Under the pieces are notes generated by a model. It made no database searches. It was not told where the DNA came from and saw only the letters and a program-made list of their open reading frames with translations. From positions 18,257 to 82,256 of the forward strand of contig CAZTWL010000018.1 of the NCBI GenBank assembly GCA_964617825.1: DNA of 64,000 bases, written 5' to 3'. The stretch comes from VSJD01 sp964617825. Its GTDB lineage: Bacteria > Verrucomicrobiota > Kiritimatiellia > JAAZAB01. Made by a program: the position numbers and the translations under genes. How positions within the stretch are numbered: the first letter of the stretch is position 1; each line of letters opens with the position of its first letter. Below are positions 43,708 to 51,949 of the stretch, piece after piece.

Positions 43708-44748
43708 TTATTCCGTGAATCGGCCCATGTAGGTTACGTCCATTGCCAGCGCCGTGGCCAGGGCGGTCACATCCATGAGGCGGTCGGTCTCCGTTGCGCG
43801 TGGGAAAACCAGTCCCAAGGCCTGCGCGCGTCCTTCTAATTTGGTGATAATGGTGCCGACATCTTCACTGTCTAATCCCGACCAGTGAGCAACCCGTTCC
43901 AGCAGGGCGTCATGGTGCCGGTTAAGCAGTTCGTGCGCCGGCAAACGATTATGCCCGCGGGTATGTGGCGGAAATATATCGCGAAGTTTGTCGTCCACAT
44001 ATCCTTGAGCGGTGGCACGGTACCGTTCCGCGCGATGGCCATAATGTTCCGCCAGCAGCATCGTCATTTCCGTGATGGGATTTTCCAGTTTGCCGCCCAA
44101 ACAGCGCGGCGGCCGGCTGTGCACATGCCTCATCAGCGAATCAACATAACGTAGTTTGCGCAAGGCCGGCCAGTGGCCGTATTTCCGGCGCCAGGCCGAA
44201 CGCGGGGTCAACCAGACGGCAAACGTTTCGGCAAAATCCTCGTCAGGATGTTTTTGCGCATAATGGCGTCCGTATTGGCTATGGGGAATGTGCCAGACAA
44301 ACTCGCGGCTGGCCAGGTTGGGCTGGAAACTGTCGCGATAAGGCTTTGAAAACCGCCCGAACATATCCGTCCAGTCGGTGCGTTCCCATAAGCGGTAGGC
44401 ATAGTTGACCGCGTGCCCGGCTTCATGGCGCAGGAACATCATCAGGAGCTGATCGTCTTCGACTTCGCCCGTCTGTTCTTCTTCGATTTGGCGTAAGCGC
44501 TTGTCGGCCAAATAGAAAGGTATGCCGATCACCGGTACTTCGTTTGGGCAGCCCCATGAATCGGTAAGATAGAAAGAGGGTTGGAAACGAATGCCGCGGG
44601 CAGCGAACTCCCGGAGAATTCGCTCCACCGGGGCCTTAAGGATTGAACCCTCGATGGTTAAGCCCAGGTCGCAAATCCGGGTGTTGAGTAATTCGTAACG
44701 AATTGTATCCCAACTATTAATGAGAGACGCTGTGCGGGCCGCTGACAT
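43708..44748 (-). CDS. Putative zinc-binding metallopeptidase (HEAGH type)
   Basis: A 346-residue protein with HEAGHAVNYAY (His108, Glu109, His112) and a downstream HPDEDFAETFAVWL motif whose Glu or His may complete the zinc site. The early YLTDSWGCPNEVPVIGIPFYL stretch is also conserved. It belongs to a family of putative zinc-binding metallopeptidases often found near ATP-grasp ligases in bacteria; substrate unknown. Cytoplasmic (no signal peptide). It converges with the ATP-grasp gene. A processing or modifying role in the same pathway is an inference. Confidence 0.8.
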   Translation of the reverse strand: MSAARTASLINSWDTIRYELLNTRICDLGLTIEGSILKAPVERILREFAARGIRFQPSFYLTDSWGCPNEVPVIGIPFYLADKRLRQIEEEQTGEVEDDQLLMMFLRHEAGHAVNYAYRLWERTDWTDMFGRFSKPYRDSFQPNLASREFVWHIPHSQYGRHYAQKHPDEDFAETFAVWLTPRSAWRRKYGHWPALRKLRYVDSLMRHVHSRPPRCLGGKLENPITEMTMLLAEHYGHRAERYRATAQGYVDDKLRDIFPPHTRGHNRLPAHELLNRHHDALLERVAHWSGLDSEDVGTIITKLEGRAQALGLVFPRATETDRLMDVTALATALAMDVTYMGRFTE

Positions 44749-44941
44749 TGTATGCCCTTCATTTTAAATTGGTTGCGCATGGCTGACATAGTCGGTAAAA
44801 TGCTCCTCAAGAATGTCCGGAGTTGACTTGTTTTGCTTTACGGTTTTGAATTCTACGCTTGGCAAGGGTGAGTTCAAGGTTAATCGATCCGAACATGTGG
44901 CGGGGTGACTAAAGACTGGATGGCGATTAGTTGGACAAGAC

Positions 44942-46990
44942 ATGAATAATTATGCTTTTTTACAGGATTTGGCCGTAGTAATTGCGCTGGCGGGCGCCGC
45001 GGCCTTGGTTTGCCAGTGGCTGAAGCAGCCACGGGTCATTGGGTACATCTTGGCCGGGATTTGCATCGGCTGGCTTTCCAACTGGACGCCGTTATTGGCC
45101 AATAATGCGTCCATTCAAACGCTGGCGGAACTCGGCCTGGTTTTTCTCCTGTTTTCCATCGGCCTGGATTTCAATCTGCGCAAGATCCGTGACGTCGGTG
45201 TTGCGGCCTTGGGGATAGCCGTCGTGGATGTGATCGTCATGCTGTGGCTGGGGTATATAATTGGCCGGGCATTAGGCTGGAGTCTGGTGGAAAGTTTGTT
45301 CCTGGGCGCAATTATTTGCGATTCTTCCACCGCCATTGTTGCCAAGATGTTGGGGGAAATGGATCAGAAACGGGAAGCCTATGCCAAGTTGATTTTAGGA
45401 AGCACGATTGTCGAGGATTTGCTGGCGGTGGTCCTGATTGCGTTGTTAACCGGGATTGGCGTTAGCGGCAATGTGCAGACCGGCATGATGTTTGCACATC
45501 TCGGGGGCCTGGCGGTCTTTCTGGTGGTATTGATCGTTGGTGGCCTGCTTTTTGTGCCCCGTTTGCTCAATGCCGTCGGCCGGACACGTAACGATGAATT
45601 GCTGACGGTCACTGTTACGGGGCTTTGTTTTGCCGTAGTGCTTGTGGGTATTTTACTGGATTTTTCAATGGCCTTGAGCGCTTTTGTTATCGGGGCCATC
45701 ATGGCTGAATCCCGCCAGCATGTCCGGATTGAAATGCTGACCGATCCGCTGCGCGATGTCTTTGCGGCCGTTTTTTTTGTGGCAATCGGGCTGATGGTGA
45801 ACTTGCAGGTCATCTTTGCCCATTGGGGCGCGTTATTGTTGTTGACCGGCGTGGTAATCCTTGGAAAATTTACGACCTGCACCATTGGGGCCTTTATTAC
45901 GGGAAATAGTCGGGAAACCGCCGTCCGGGTGGGGTGCGGCATGGCGCAGGTCAATGAATTTGCGCTCATTATTGCGACTTTGGGCGTGACCTTGAATGTG
46001 ACCCGCGAGGTGGTGTATCCGTTGGCCGTGGGTGTGGCAGTGCTGACGACCTTTATCAATCCCTACATATTGCGCAATGCGGACAATATTGCATGCGGCC
46101 TGGATGCCGTCTTGCCTCGATCGGTCCGTGCGGCGATGTCGAACTATACGCGCTGGGCTTCGCAATTCGAGACGCGTGGCGCGCCGGATGCGGTGCGCAA
46201 AGCCGTGAAGCGCTCGTTAATGATCATCCTTATCAATGCCGGCTTTATCGCGGCAATTTTTATCGTTACCGCCTATCTGGCGCGGAGATTCCCATATGTG
46301 CTGGCCAGTGTTCCCATGTCCATGGGCGGGCCCAATGCTATTCTCTGGTTCGCGGCGGCGCTGGGGATCATTCCTTTCCTGGTGGCCACCTTGCGCAAAC
46401 TGCAGGCGCTTGGCATGATCATGGCGGAAATCAAGTTTCCCCAGAATCCGCACGATGGTCATGTGTCGATCCCGCGTGTGCTTACCGAACTGGCGGTTCT
46501 GCTTACAGGGTGTGTGGTGCTGATGCTGTTTATTCTCATGTTGAGTTCGGCCATTCTGCCGCCCTGGCCGGTTTTATTGTTATTGATGCTGGTTATTGCG
46601 CTGATTACCAGTTTGCTGTGGACCTTCAATATACGGATCTATGCCAAGGCCCAGACGGCTTTGCGCGAGGTGTTTGCCGGCGCACACGATTGGTTCAGCT
46701 TGCATCCGATCAGCACGATGCCTTATTTTTTTAAGGATGCGCGTCTCGGTACCGTTGTTGTCATGCAGGAATCGCGGGTTTCGGGGCAAATTGTGCGGGA
46801 TTTGAATCTGCGCAGGCATACCGGGGCGACGATTATCGGTATTGAACGGCAGGGGGTTATGATCGTTAACCCGGAAGCGGATGAAACTTTTCAGCCGGGC
46901 GATCGCGTGATGTTGCTGGGTACCGGCGGGCAGATCGAAAAAGCCCGGACGTGGCTGTCGAAAAATCATGACGACGAACCCGGCGCCTGA
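44942..46990 (+). CDS. CPA2-type cation/proton antiporter (KefB-like) with C-terminal RCK/TrkA_C domain
   Basis: A 682-residue protein. About 12 membrane helices (residues 1-385) with the CPA2 motifs LKQPRVIGYILAGICIGW, LGLVFLLFSIGLDFNLRK and ICDSSTAIVAKMLGE; extra membrane helices (about 425-560) form a second hydrophobic block. A TrkA-C domain at about 605-680 (VSGQIVRDLNLRRHTGATIIGI) ends the protein. Predicted to exchange K+ or Na+ for protons, gated by a ligand on TrkA-C. No TrkA-N (nucleotide-binding) domain is evident. A single-gene unit. Confidence 0.9.
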   Translation: MNNYAFLQDLAVVIALAGAAALVCQWLKQPRVIGYILAGICIGWLSNWTPLLANNASIQTLAELGLVFLLFSIGLDFNLRKIRDVGVAALGIAVVDVIVMLWLGYIIGRALGWSLVESLFLGAIICDSSTAIVAKMLGEMDQKREAYAKLILGSTIVEDLLAVVLIALLTGIGVSGNVQTGMMFAHLGGLAVFLVVLIVGGLLFVPRLLNAVGRTRNDELLTVTVTGLCFAVVLVGILLDFSMALSAFVIGAIMAESRQHVRIEMLTDPLRDVFAAVFFVAIGLMVNLQVIFAHWGALLLLTGVVILGKFTTCTIGAFITGNSRETAVRVGCGMAQVNEFALIIATLGVTLNVTREVVYPLAVGVAVLTTFINPYILRNADNIACGLDAVLPRSVRAAMSNYTRWASQFETRGAPDAVRKAVKRSLMIILINAGFIAAIFIVTAYLARRFPYVLASVPMSMGGPNAILWFAAALGIIPFLVATLRKLQALGMIMAEIKFPQNPHDGHVSIPRVLTELAVLLTGCVVLMLFILMLSSAILPPWPVLLLLMLVIALITSLLWTFNIRIYAKAQTALREVFAGAHDWFSLHPISTMPYFFKDARLGTVVVMQESRVSGQIVRDLNLRRHTGATIIGIERQGVMIVNPEADETFQPGDRVMLLGTGGQIEKARTWLSKNHDDEPGA

Positions 46991-47106
46991 CACCAATTGC
47001 GCGGCGCAGCCTATGTGCCTTGCATGGCTCGGAATGCCATAATTCGGCGCGCCAACGGCCGCTTATCCCTCTGTTATTTCGAAGGTGACGCGGAATCTAC
47101 GGCTGG

Positions 47107-48012
47107 TCATCTGTCCGGAGACCGCCGCTTGCGCGTCGTGGGGGCGATCAGGACGTGACAGCCGGGAATGCTGCGTTCGAGCGCGGTTTCCATGCGGTTA
47201 ATAATTTCCTGGACCTCGGCCATTTTTTTCTCTCCGTCGAATTCCAGCAGAAGGTCCACATAAACATGGCTCCCGGAGCGGCGCGAACGCACGCCGTGAA
47301 TTTCCTTGTAGTGCTCGAAATAGGCGGCCAGTTCCTTGACAATGACCAATTGCAGGGATTCGTCCAGGGTGCGGTCAAGCAAGTCGTAAAAGGAATTGGA
47401 GAGCATGCCCCAGATGGAATGCAGGATAAATCCGGCAATTATCAGAGAAGCGGCAGGATCGATGTAAGTTGCCCAGGGTTGAGCCTTCAACAGCATGCTC
47501 AGAATCAGGGCCACTAATACGATCATGTCGGAAAAAGCCTTGGTTCGAAACATGCGCCATTGGGCTTCGATAATTGGCGAGAACTGCCGGCGGCTCACCA
47601 GGTAATTCTTGATCCAGAGCGAAATATTGGCGATGACGCCGACCGTCATCAGGAACATGGCCAGCCAGACTCCCCCGGGATGCATTTCCGCCGGGGTCTG
47701 GAGACGAGCATAGGCGCCGTGCAGGACGATAAAAAGGGAAACGAACATGACGCCGGCCACGATTATGCCGGTGACATTCTCCAGCTTGCCCAGGCCATAA
47801 TCGAATCGGAGCTTCCCGCTCCGATGCACGGCGCGCAGGGCCAGCCAGGATAGAAACGTGGCGAGCAGTTCATTGCCGCATTTCAGCACGTCGGCCCAAA
47901 GCGTAATCGAGTTGGCCATGACGGCCGCAACGACATCCGGGATGAAGAGCAGAAAATCGGTGATCAGGCTGAGAAATACGGATTTTTCCTTGTCATGCTG
48001 CTGTTTAGTCAT
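47107..48012 (-). CDS. Cation diffusion facilitator (CDF) transporter
   Basis: A 301-residue protein with about six membrane helices and a C-terminal cytoplasmic domain (VYVDLLLEFDGEKKMAEVQEIINRMETAL..IPGCHVLIAP) typical of CDF dimers. Metal-site aspartates appear as Asp in SITLWADVL and in KAFSDMI, without the usual His of zinc transporters, so a manganese- or iron-like site is possible. CDF proteins export divalent metals using the proton gradient. The start at 48012 gives normal length; a longer frame would overlap the AraC gene. That AraC gene lies upstream on the same strand but regulation is not implied. Confidence 0.85.
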   Translation of the reverse strand: MTKQQHDKEKSVFLSLITDFLLFIPDVVAAVMANSITLWADVLKCGNELLATFLSWLALRAVHRSGKLRFDYGLGKLENVTGIIVAGVMFVSLFIVLHGAYARLQTPAEMHPGGVWLAMFLMTVGVIANISLWIKNYLVSRRQFSPIIEAQWRMFRTKAFSDMIVLVALILSMLLKAQPWATYIDPAASLIIAGFILHSIWGMLSNSFYDLLDRTLDESLQLVIVKELAAYFEHYKEIHGVRSRRSGSHVYVDLLLEFDGEKKMAEVQEIINRMETALERSIPGCHVLIAPTTRKRRSPDR

Positions 48013-48121
48013 AATTGTCGGTTCTTTTGGCAATATGCAGATTGGGCCAGATTGGTTTTGGGTTGCATGTAAGCTTTCGTTTATCAGTCCGGGGATGCCG
48101 GAATGCAAGGAAATTAAGACC

Positions 48122-48958
48122 TCAATCGGGCCCGGACGTGCGCTCCGGCGTGTTTTCGTCACGGAAACGGCGCGGGGACAATCCGGTGTAGCGGTGCATC
48201 AGTCGCGCAAAATAATTCGGGTCATTATACCCGCATAACGCGGTCACTTCGGCAATCGGTTTTTTCGTCTGTTTGAGCATGGAAAGCGCGTTTTGAACAC
48301 GCAAGCGCACCAGATAAGCCACCGGCGGAATCCCAACGGCCTTCTCAAAACGCCGCGACAGGGTGGACCGGTGCATGCGCAGGCGAGCGGCCAAGTGTTT
48401 GACGCACAACTGGGGCTGATTCCACTCGCGGTGAATGATTTGGATGGCTTCGTTCGTGCGATGGTCCTCGCCCTCGCTACGGCGCCCGGAAACGGCAATG
48501 GTCAATAATTGATAAGCAAGGGCGCTGGCCTGGCGTTCCGCTGCCTGGGACTGGTTGCGGATCGCGCTTTCCAGGCGTCGAAGTAATGGCAGGGGCGCCG
48601 GGCCGGCATTATATACTTCGGCGACTAATCCAAATGCGGTTGTGATGCTGGTGGCCAACGGCCCGTCCATCGTCCACCAGCAATATTCCCATTCCTGATC
48701 GAGCGCATGGACATCGTGACGCATGCCCGGAAAATAAATCGCAACTTGCCGCGGCCGGAGCGTGCGTTCGACCCCGTTAATGACCAGTGCGCCGGCGCCG
48801 GCGATGCCCCAGAAGACCTGCACGAATTGTTTGACGGCAACAAAATCGCGATAACCGGGCCGGACAAGGTAGTGGCCGACACTGCGCGCGCCGAGCGGCA
48901 GATTGGCCGAGGGCGCGGATATCGGCCGGAAAATACAACGCAAAAAAGGTTTTTTCAT
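48122..48958 (-). CDS. AraC family regulator, likely of the GH4 gene
   Basis: A 278-residue protein: cupin-like N-terminal domain (VFWGIAGAGALVINGVERTLRPRQVAIYFPGMRHDVH) and C-terminal helix-turn-helix pair (LCVKHLAARLRMHRSTLSRRFEKAVG and CGYNDPNYFARLMHRYTGLSPRRFR). It is divergent from the GH4 gene, 126 bases apart, and probably senses its substrate. The N-terminus (MKKPFLRCIF) is short with no ribosome binding site visible. Confidence 0.9.
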   Translation of the reverse strand: MKKPFLRCIFRPISAPSANLPLGARSVGHYLVRPGYRDFVAVKQFVQVFWGIAGAGALVINGVERTLRPRQVAIYFPGMRHDVHALDQEWEYCWWTMDGPLATSITTAFGLVAEVYNAGPAPLPLLRRLESAIRNQSQAAERQASALAYQLLTIAVSGRRSEGEDHRTNEAIQIIHREWNQPQLCVKHLAARLRMHRSTLSRRFEKAVGIPPVAYLVRLRVQNALSMLKQTKKPIAEVTALCGYNDPNYFARLMHRYTGLSPRRFRDENTPERTSGPD

Positions 48959-49084
48959 TTGTCACAAAAGTCCAGATATTATCACGCGCGTCCTGTTGAA
49001 AAAACGCTGCATTTCAACCACAATGATCCGCAAAAGCAAGCACTTTGTCAGGGCCGGCAATAAACAATTGGAAGGGATCAAATC

Positions 49085-50518
49085 ATGCGAGGACCAAAAG
49101 TCACGGTTATTGGCGCGGGCAGCTATTTTTTCGGCCGGCCGGTGATTCATAAGATGGCCACTTCATCCGTAATGGCCGGCGGAACACTGGCTCTGGTGGA
49201 TACCAATCCCGCGGTGCTGGCCACAATGATGCGCCTTGCCCGGCGGGTTTTCGATGAAACCCGCTGCGGCGTCAAACTCATCGGCGCGACCGACCGGCGC
49301 AAAGTGATGGCCGATTCGGACTTTATCGTCCTGACTTTCTCGGAGCGCAATGCGCATTTCCGCGGAGTCGACACCAGGATCGCCGCCCGGCACGGCATCC
49401 GCATGTGCAGTTCGGATACCATCGGACCCGGCGGCATATTCCGCGCCTTGCGCGAGGTTCCCCATGCCCTGGCCATTGCGCGCGATACGGAGGAAATTGC
49501 GCCGCAGGCCTGGCTGATCAACTTTGTCAATCCCACCACCGTCATGGGCATGGCGCTCATGCGCCATGCGCCGCAAGTCCGGAGTTTTGCGCTCTGTGAC
49601 GGCAATCACGAGCCCTACGCCACCCTGGAATGGTGCAAGCGCGTAAAAATTGTTCCGCAAGATGCCAAGCACATATTGCCTGAAATCTATAACAAACTTG
49701 ATTTGGCGCTCGGCGGGGTAAATCACTGCACCTGGGTTGTCCGTTTCCGTTACGCCGGCAAGGACATGCTGCCGGCCGTGCGCCGTTTTGCCGTGGCGCA
49801 AGCCGAAGCCGAGAAAAAATCCCCCGGCGACAAAGCGAAGCCGCGCTATAACGCGAATTACGCTCTGCAGCTATTCGATCTCTATGGGGCTTATCCCACC
49901 GCCATCAGCCACACCAAGGAATATGTGCCTTTCTTCCAAGGCTATGGCGTCAAGCCGAATTGGCCGGAATCGATCAAGCTGTTTGAGGCCGGTGTGCGCG
50001 CGCGCGAAATGGCCGCCGCCTGGAAAATCACGGAAAATTATGCGAACGGTAAGTTGACAGCCAAGGATTTCTTGGACAAAACCGCGGATGATCATGCCAC
50101 CGATATTATCGAGAGCATGTGGGGCGGGCTGAGCAAGCAATTCTATATCAACAGCGCCAACCGTGGCGCCGTGACCAATCTTGCGCCGGACGCATTCTTG
50201 GAACTGCGTTGCGACCTGGATATGCACGGCCCGCGGCCGCAGTCTTTCGGCGAAATGCCGCGCGGGCTCCTGGCCATGACCCAGGCGGCGCTCGATACGC
50301 ACGAATTGACCGCGCTGGCAGCCGTAACCGGCGACCGCGCCATCCTGCGCCGGGCCATGCTCACGGACCCGATTTGCAACAATATTTCCGATGCGGACGC
50401 TTGCCTGGAAGATTTTCTCAAAGCCGAGCGTGATGTGCTGCCGGCCTATTGGTATAACCCGCCCAAGATGCGGATTAAAAAGACTGCCGGGCGCAGGCGG
50501 AGCGGCCGTTTGGCCTGA
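49085..50518 (+). CDS. Glycoside hydrolase family 4 enzyme
   Basis: A 477-residue NAD- and metal-dependent glycosidase. NAD-binding GAGSYFFG at about 10-17; the redox/metal site is Cys171 and His175 (ALCDGNHEP) and His214 (GGVNHCTW). GH4 uses a hydride-transfer mechanism and Mn2+ under reducing conditions. Substrate specificity (alpha-galactosides, 6-phospho-glucosides or galacturonides) is not clear from sequence. GGAAGGGA lies six bases before the ATG. The AraC gene is divergent and presumably controls it. A remnant resembling an oligogalacturonate lyase tail lies just downstream, so a pectin-type substrate is conceivable. Confidence 0.92.
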   Translation: MRGPKVTVIGAGSYFFGRPVIHKMATSSVMAGGTLALVDTNPAVLATMMRLARRVFDETRCGVKLIGATDRRKVMADSDFIVLTFSERNAHFRGVDTRIAARHGIRMCSSDTIGPGGIFRALREVPHALAIARDTEEIAPQAWLINFVNPTTVMGMALMRHAPQVRSFALCDGNHEPYATLEWCKRVKIVPQDAKHILPEIYNKLDLALGGVNHCTWVVRFRYAGKDMLPAVRRFAVAQAEAEKKSPGDKAKPRYNANYALQLFDLYGAYPTAISHTKEYVPFFQGYGVKPNWPESIKLFEAGVRAREMAAAWKITENYANGKLTAKDFLDKTADDHATDIIESMWGGLSKQFYINSANRGAVTNLAPDAFLELRCDLDMHGPRPQSFGEMPRGLLAMTQAALDTHELTALAAVTGDRAILRRAMLTDPICNNISDADACLEDFLKAERDVLPAYWYNPPKMRIKKTAGRRRSGRLA

Positions 50519-50557
50519 GGTGCCGAGCCGTATGCAAAACCAGGTCGAACCGGATAA

Positions 50558-50704
50558 AATCCGGTGGCGCTGTATTCCGTGCCCGGTGCGGAGCTGGATA
50601 TCCGTTGCGATCTGCATCCCCGCTGGCATCCGAACGGCAAGCTGGTGAGTTTTGACTCCACGCATGAGAGCCGGCGGCGTATTTATCTCGCCCGGCTTGC
50701 GTAG
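50558..50704 (+). pseudogene. C-terminal remnant of an oligogalacturonate-lyase-like/PD40 gene
   Basis: A 48-codon open segment ends with AELDIRCDLHPRWHPNGKLVSF and then DSTHESRRRIYLARL before a TAG (the words CDLHPRW, FDSTHE and RRxxYL are the conserved end of oligogalacturonate lyases and WD40-like PD40 proteins). No start codon or upstream domain is present. It is likely what remains of a gene once downstream of the GH4 gene. Confidence 0.65.
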
Positions 50705-50745
50705 GATCCGCCCGGTTGTGAGGGGGTTGCCGCGCTTGATTTGCG

Positions 50746-51849
50746 TCAGGCATCGCCAAAACTGGTGCCTAAGGCACGGGCCGCCAGCACTTTCTGAGTC
50801 TGGGGCGTGACCAGTTTCAGATGGTCAATGGCGTCTTTGATCGGCACGGCTTCCACCTTGTTGCCGTGCAGGGCGACCATCTGGCCAAACTTGCCTTTCA
50901 TTGCCAACCAGCAGGCGGCTACGCCAAAGCCCGTGGCCAGGATGCGGTCGTAGGGCGTAGGCGATCCGCCGCGCTGGAGATGCCCCAGCACGGTGACACG
51001 GGTTTCCAACCCGGTGCCTTCCGTGACCTTCTTGGCAATGTATTCGCCGATTCCGCCAAGTTGCTTGGCATCCGTGCGTTTCTGGTCATAGGCCTTGACA
51101 ATTTCCCCGCGTTCGGGACAGCGCGCGCCTTCGGCCACGCATATTATGCTGAAGCGCTTGCCATACCGGCTGCGCTCGATGAGCTTTTGAAAGATATGGT
51201 CCCATTGGAATGCAATTTCCGGAATCAGGATGATATCCGCCCCGCCCGCCAGCCCGGCGGAAAGCGTGATCCAGCCGGCATATCGTCCCATGAGTTCGAT
51301 GACCATGACCCGATGATGCGAGGACGCCGTGGTGTGCAGACGGTCAATGGCTTCAGTGGCGACATAGACGGCGGAATCGTGGCCGAAGGTGACGTCGGTG
51401 GCCGCCAGGTCATTGTCAATGGTTTTGGGCACGCCCACGATGTTGGCGCCCATTTCCATCAGTTTGCTGGAGATGGTCATTGTCCCGTCGCCGCCGACGG
51501 TGATCAGCGCGTCCAGCCCCCATTCGCGGTAATGATCGAAAGCCTTTTGCGACGTGTCCTGAATCGTGATCGTGCCGTCCGGTCCCTTAACCGGGTAATG
51601 CCAGGGATCGCCCTTGTTGGATGTGCCCAGAATCGTTCCGCCGACGGTCAGGATCCCGGAGACGTCCTGGTTGCGCAGGCGCCGCATCCGGCCTTCGACC
51701 AGTCCTTCAAATCCATCTTCGACGCCAATGACCTCGAAGCCCCCTTCATTCATGGCCGATTTGGCCACGGCGCGGATTACGGCGTTAAGGCCGGGACAAT
51801 CTCCGCCGCCGGTTAAAATGCCCAATCGCTTCGTTTTGCCATTGCTCAT
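50746..51849 (-). CDS. pfkA: 6-phosphofructokinase, group III type
   Basis: A 367-residue phosphofructokinase. Motifs: GILTGGGDCPGLNAVIR (about 10-26), VGGDGTM (Gly122), PKTIDNDLAAT (Lys142 and the catalytic Asp in TIDND), and GHLQRGG. The GGDGT form with Gly is typical of ATP users, while the PKTIDND lysine is common in pyrophosphate users; group III enzymes carry this mix, and ATP use is the more likely reading. It commits fructose-6-phosphate to glycolysis. The start at 51849 follows CAGGAT. It is downstream of the GH20 gene in the same direction (100 bases). Confidence 0.9.
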   Translation of the reverse strand: MSNGKTKRLGILTGGGDCPGLNAVIRAVAKSAMNEGGFEVIGVEDGFEGLVEGRMRRLRNQDVSGILTVGGTILGTSNKGDPWHYPVKGPDGTITIQDTSQKAFDHYREWGLDALITVGGDGTMTISSKLMEMGANIVGVPKTIDNDLAATDVTFGHDSAVYVATEAIDRLHTTASSHHRVMVIELMGRYAGWITLSAGLAGGADIILIPEIAFQWDHIFQKLIERSRYGKRFSIICVAEGARCPERGEIVKAYDQKRTDAKQLGGIGEYIAKKVTEGTGLETRVTVLGHLQRGGSPTPYDRILATGFGVAACWLAMKGKFGQMVALHGNKVEAVPIKDAIDHLKLVTPQTQKVLAARALGTSFGDA

Positions 51850-51949
51850 GTTGGTATCCTGTTTGGTTATGTAGGGCGTCAAATGACGATGAGATTTAAA
51901 ACAGGATATCGCGTATGCCATGGGGCGTCAATCTGCGATTTCCGGCTGA

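Noticed and set aside
50821..51816. A 331-residue open frame on the plus strand
   Set aside because: Antisense to the phosphofructokinase gene, whose catalytic motifs are all present.
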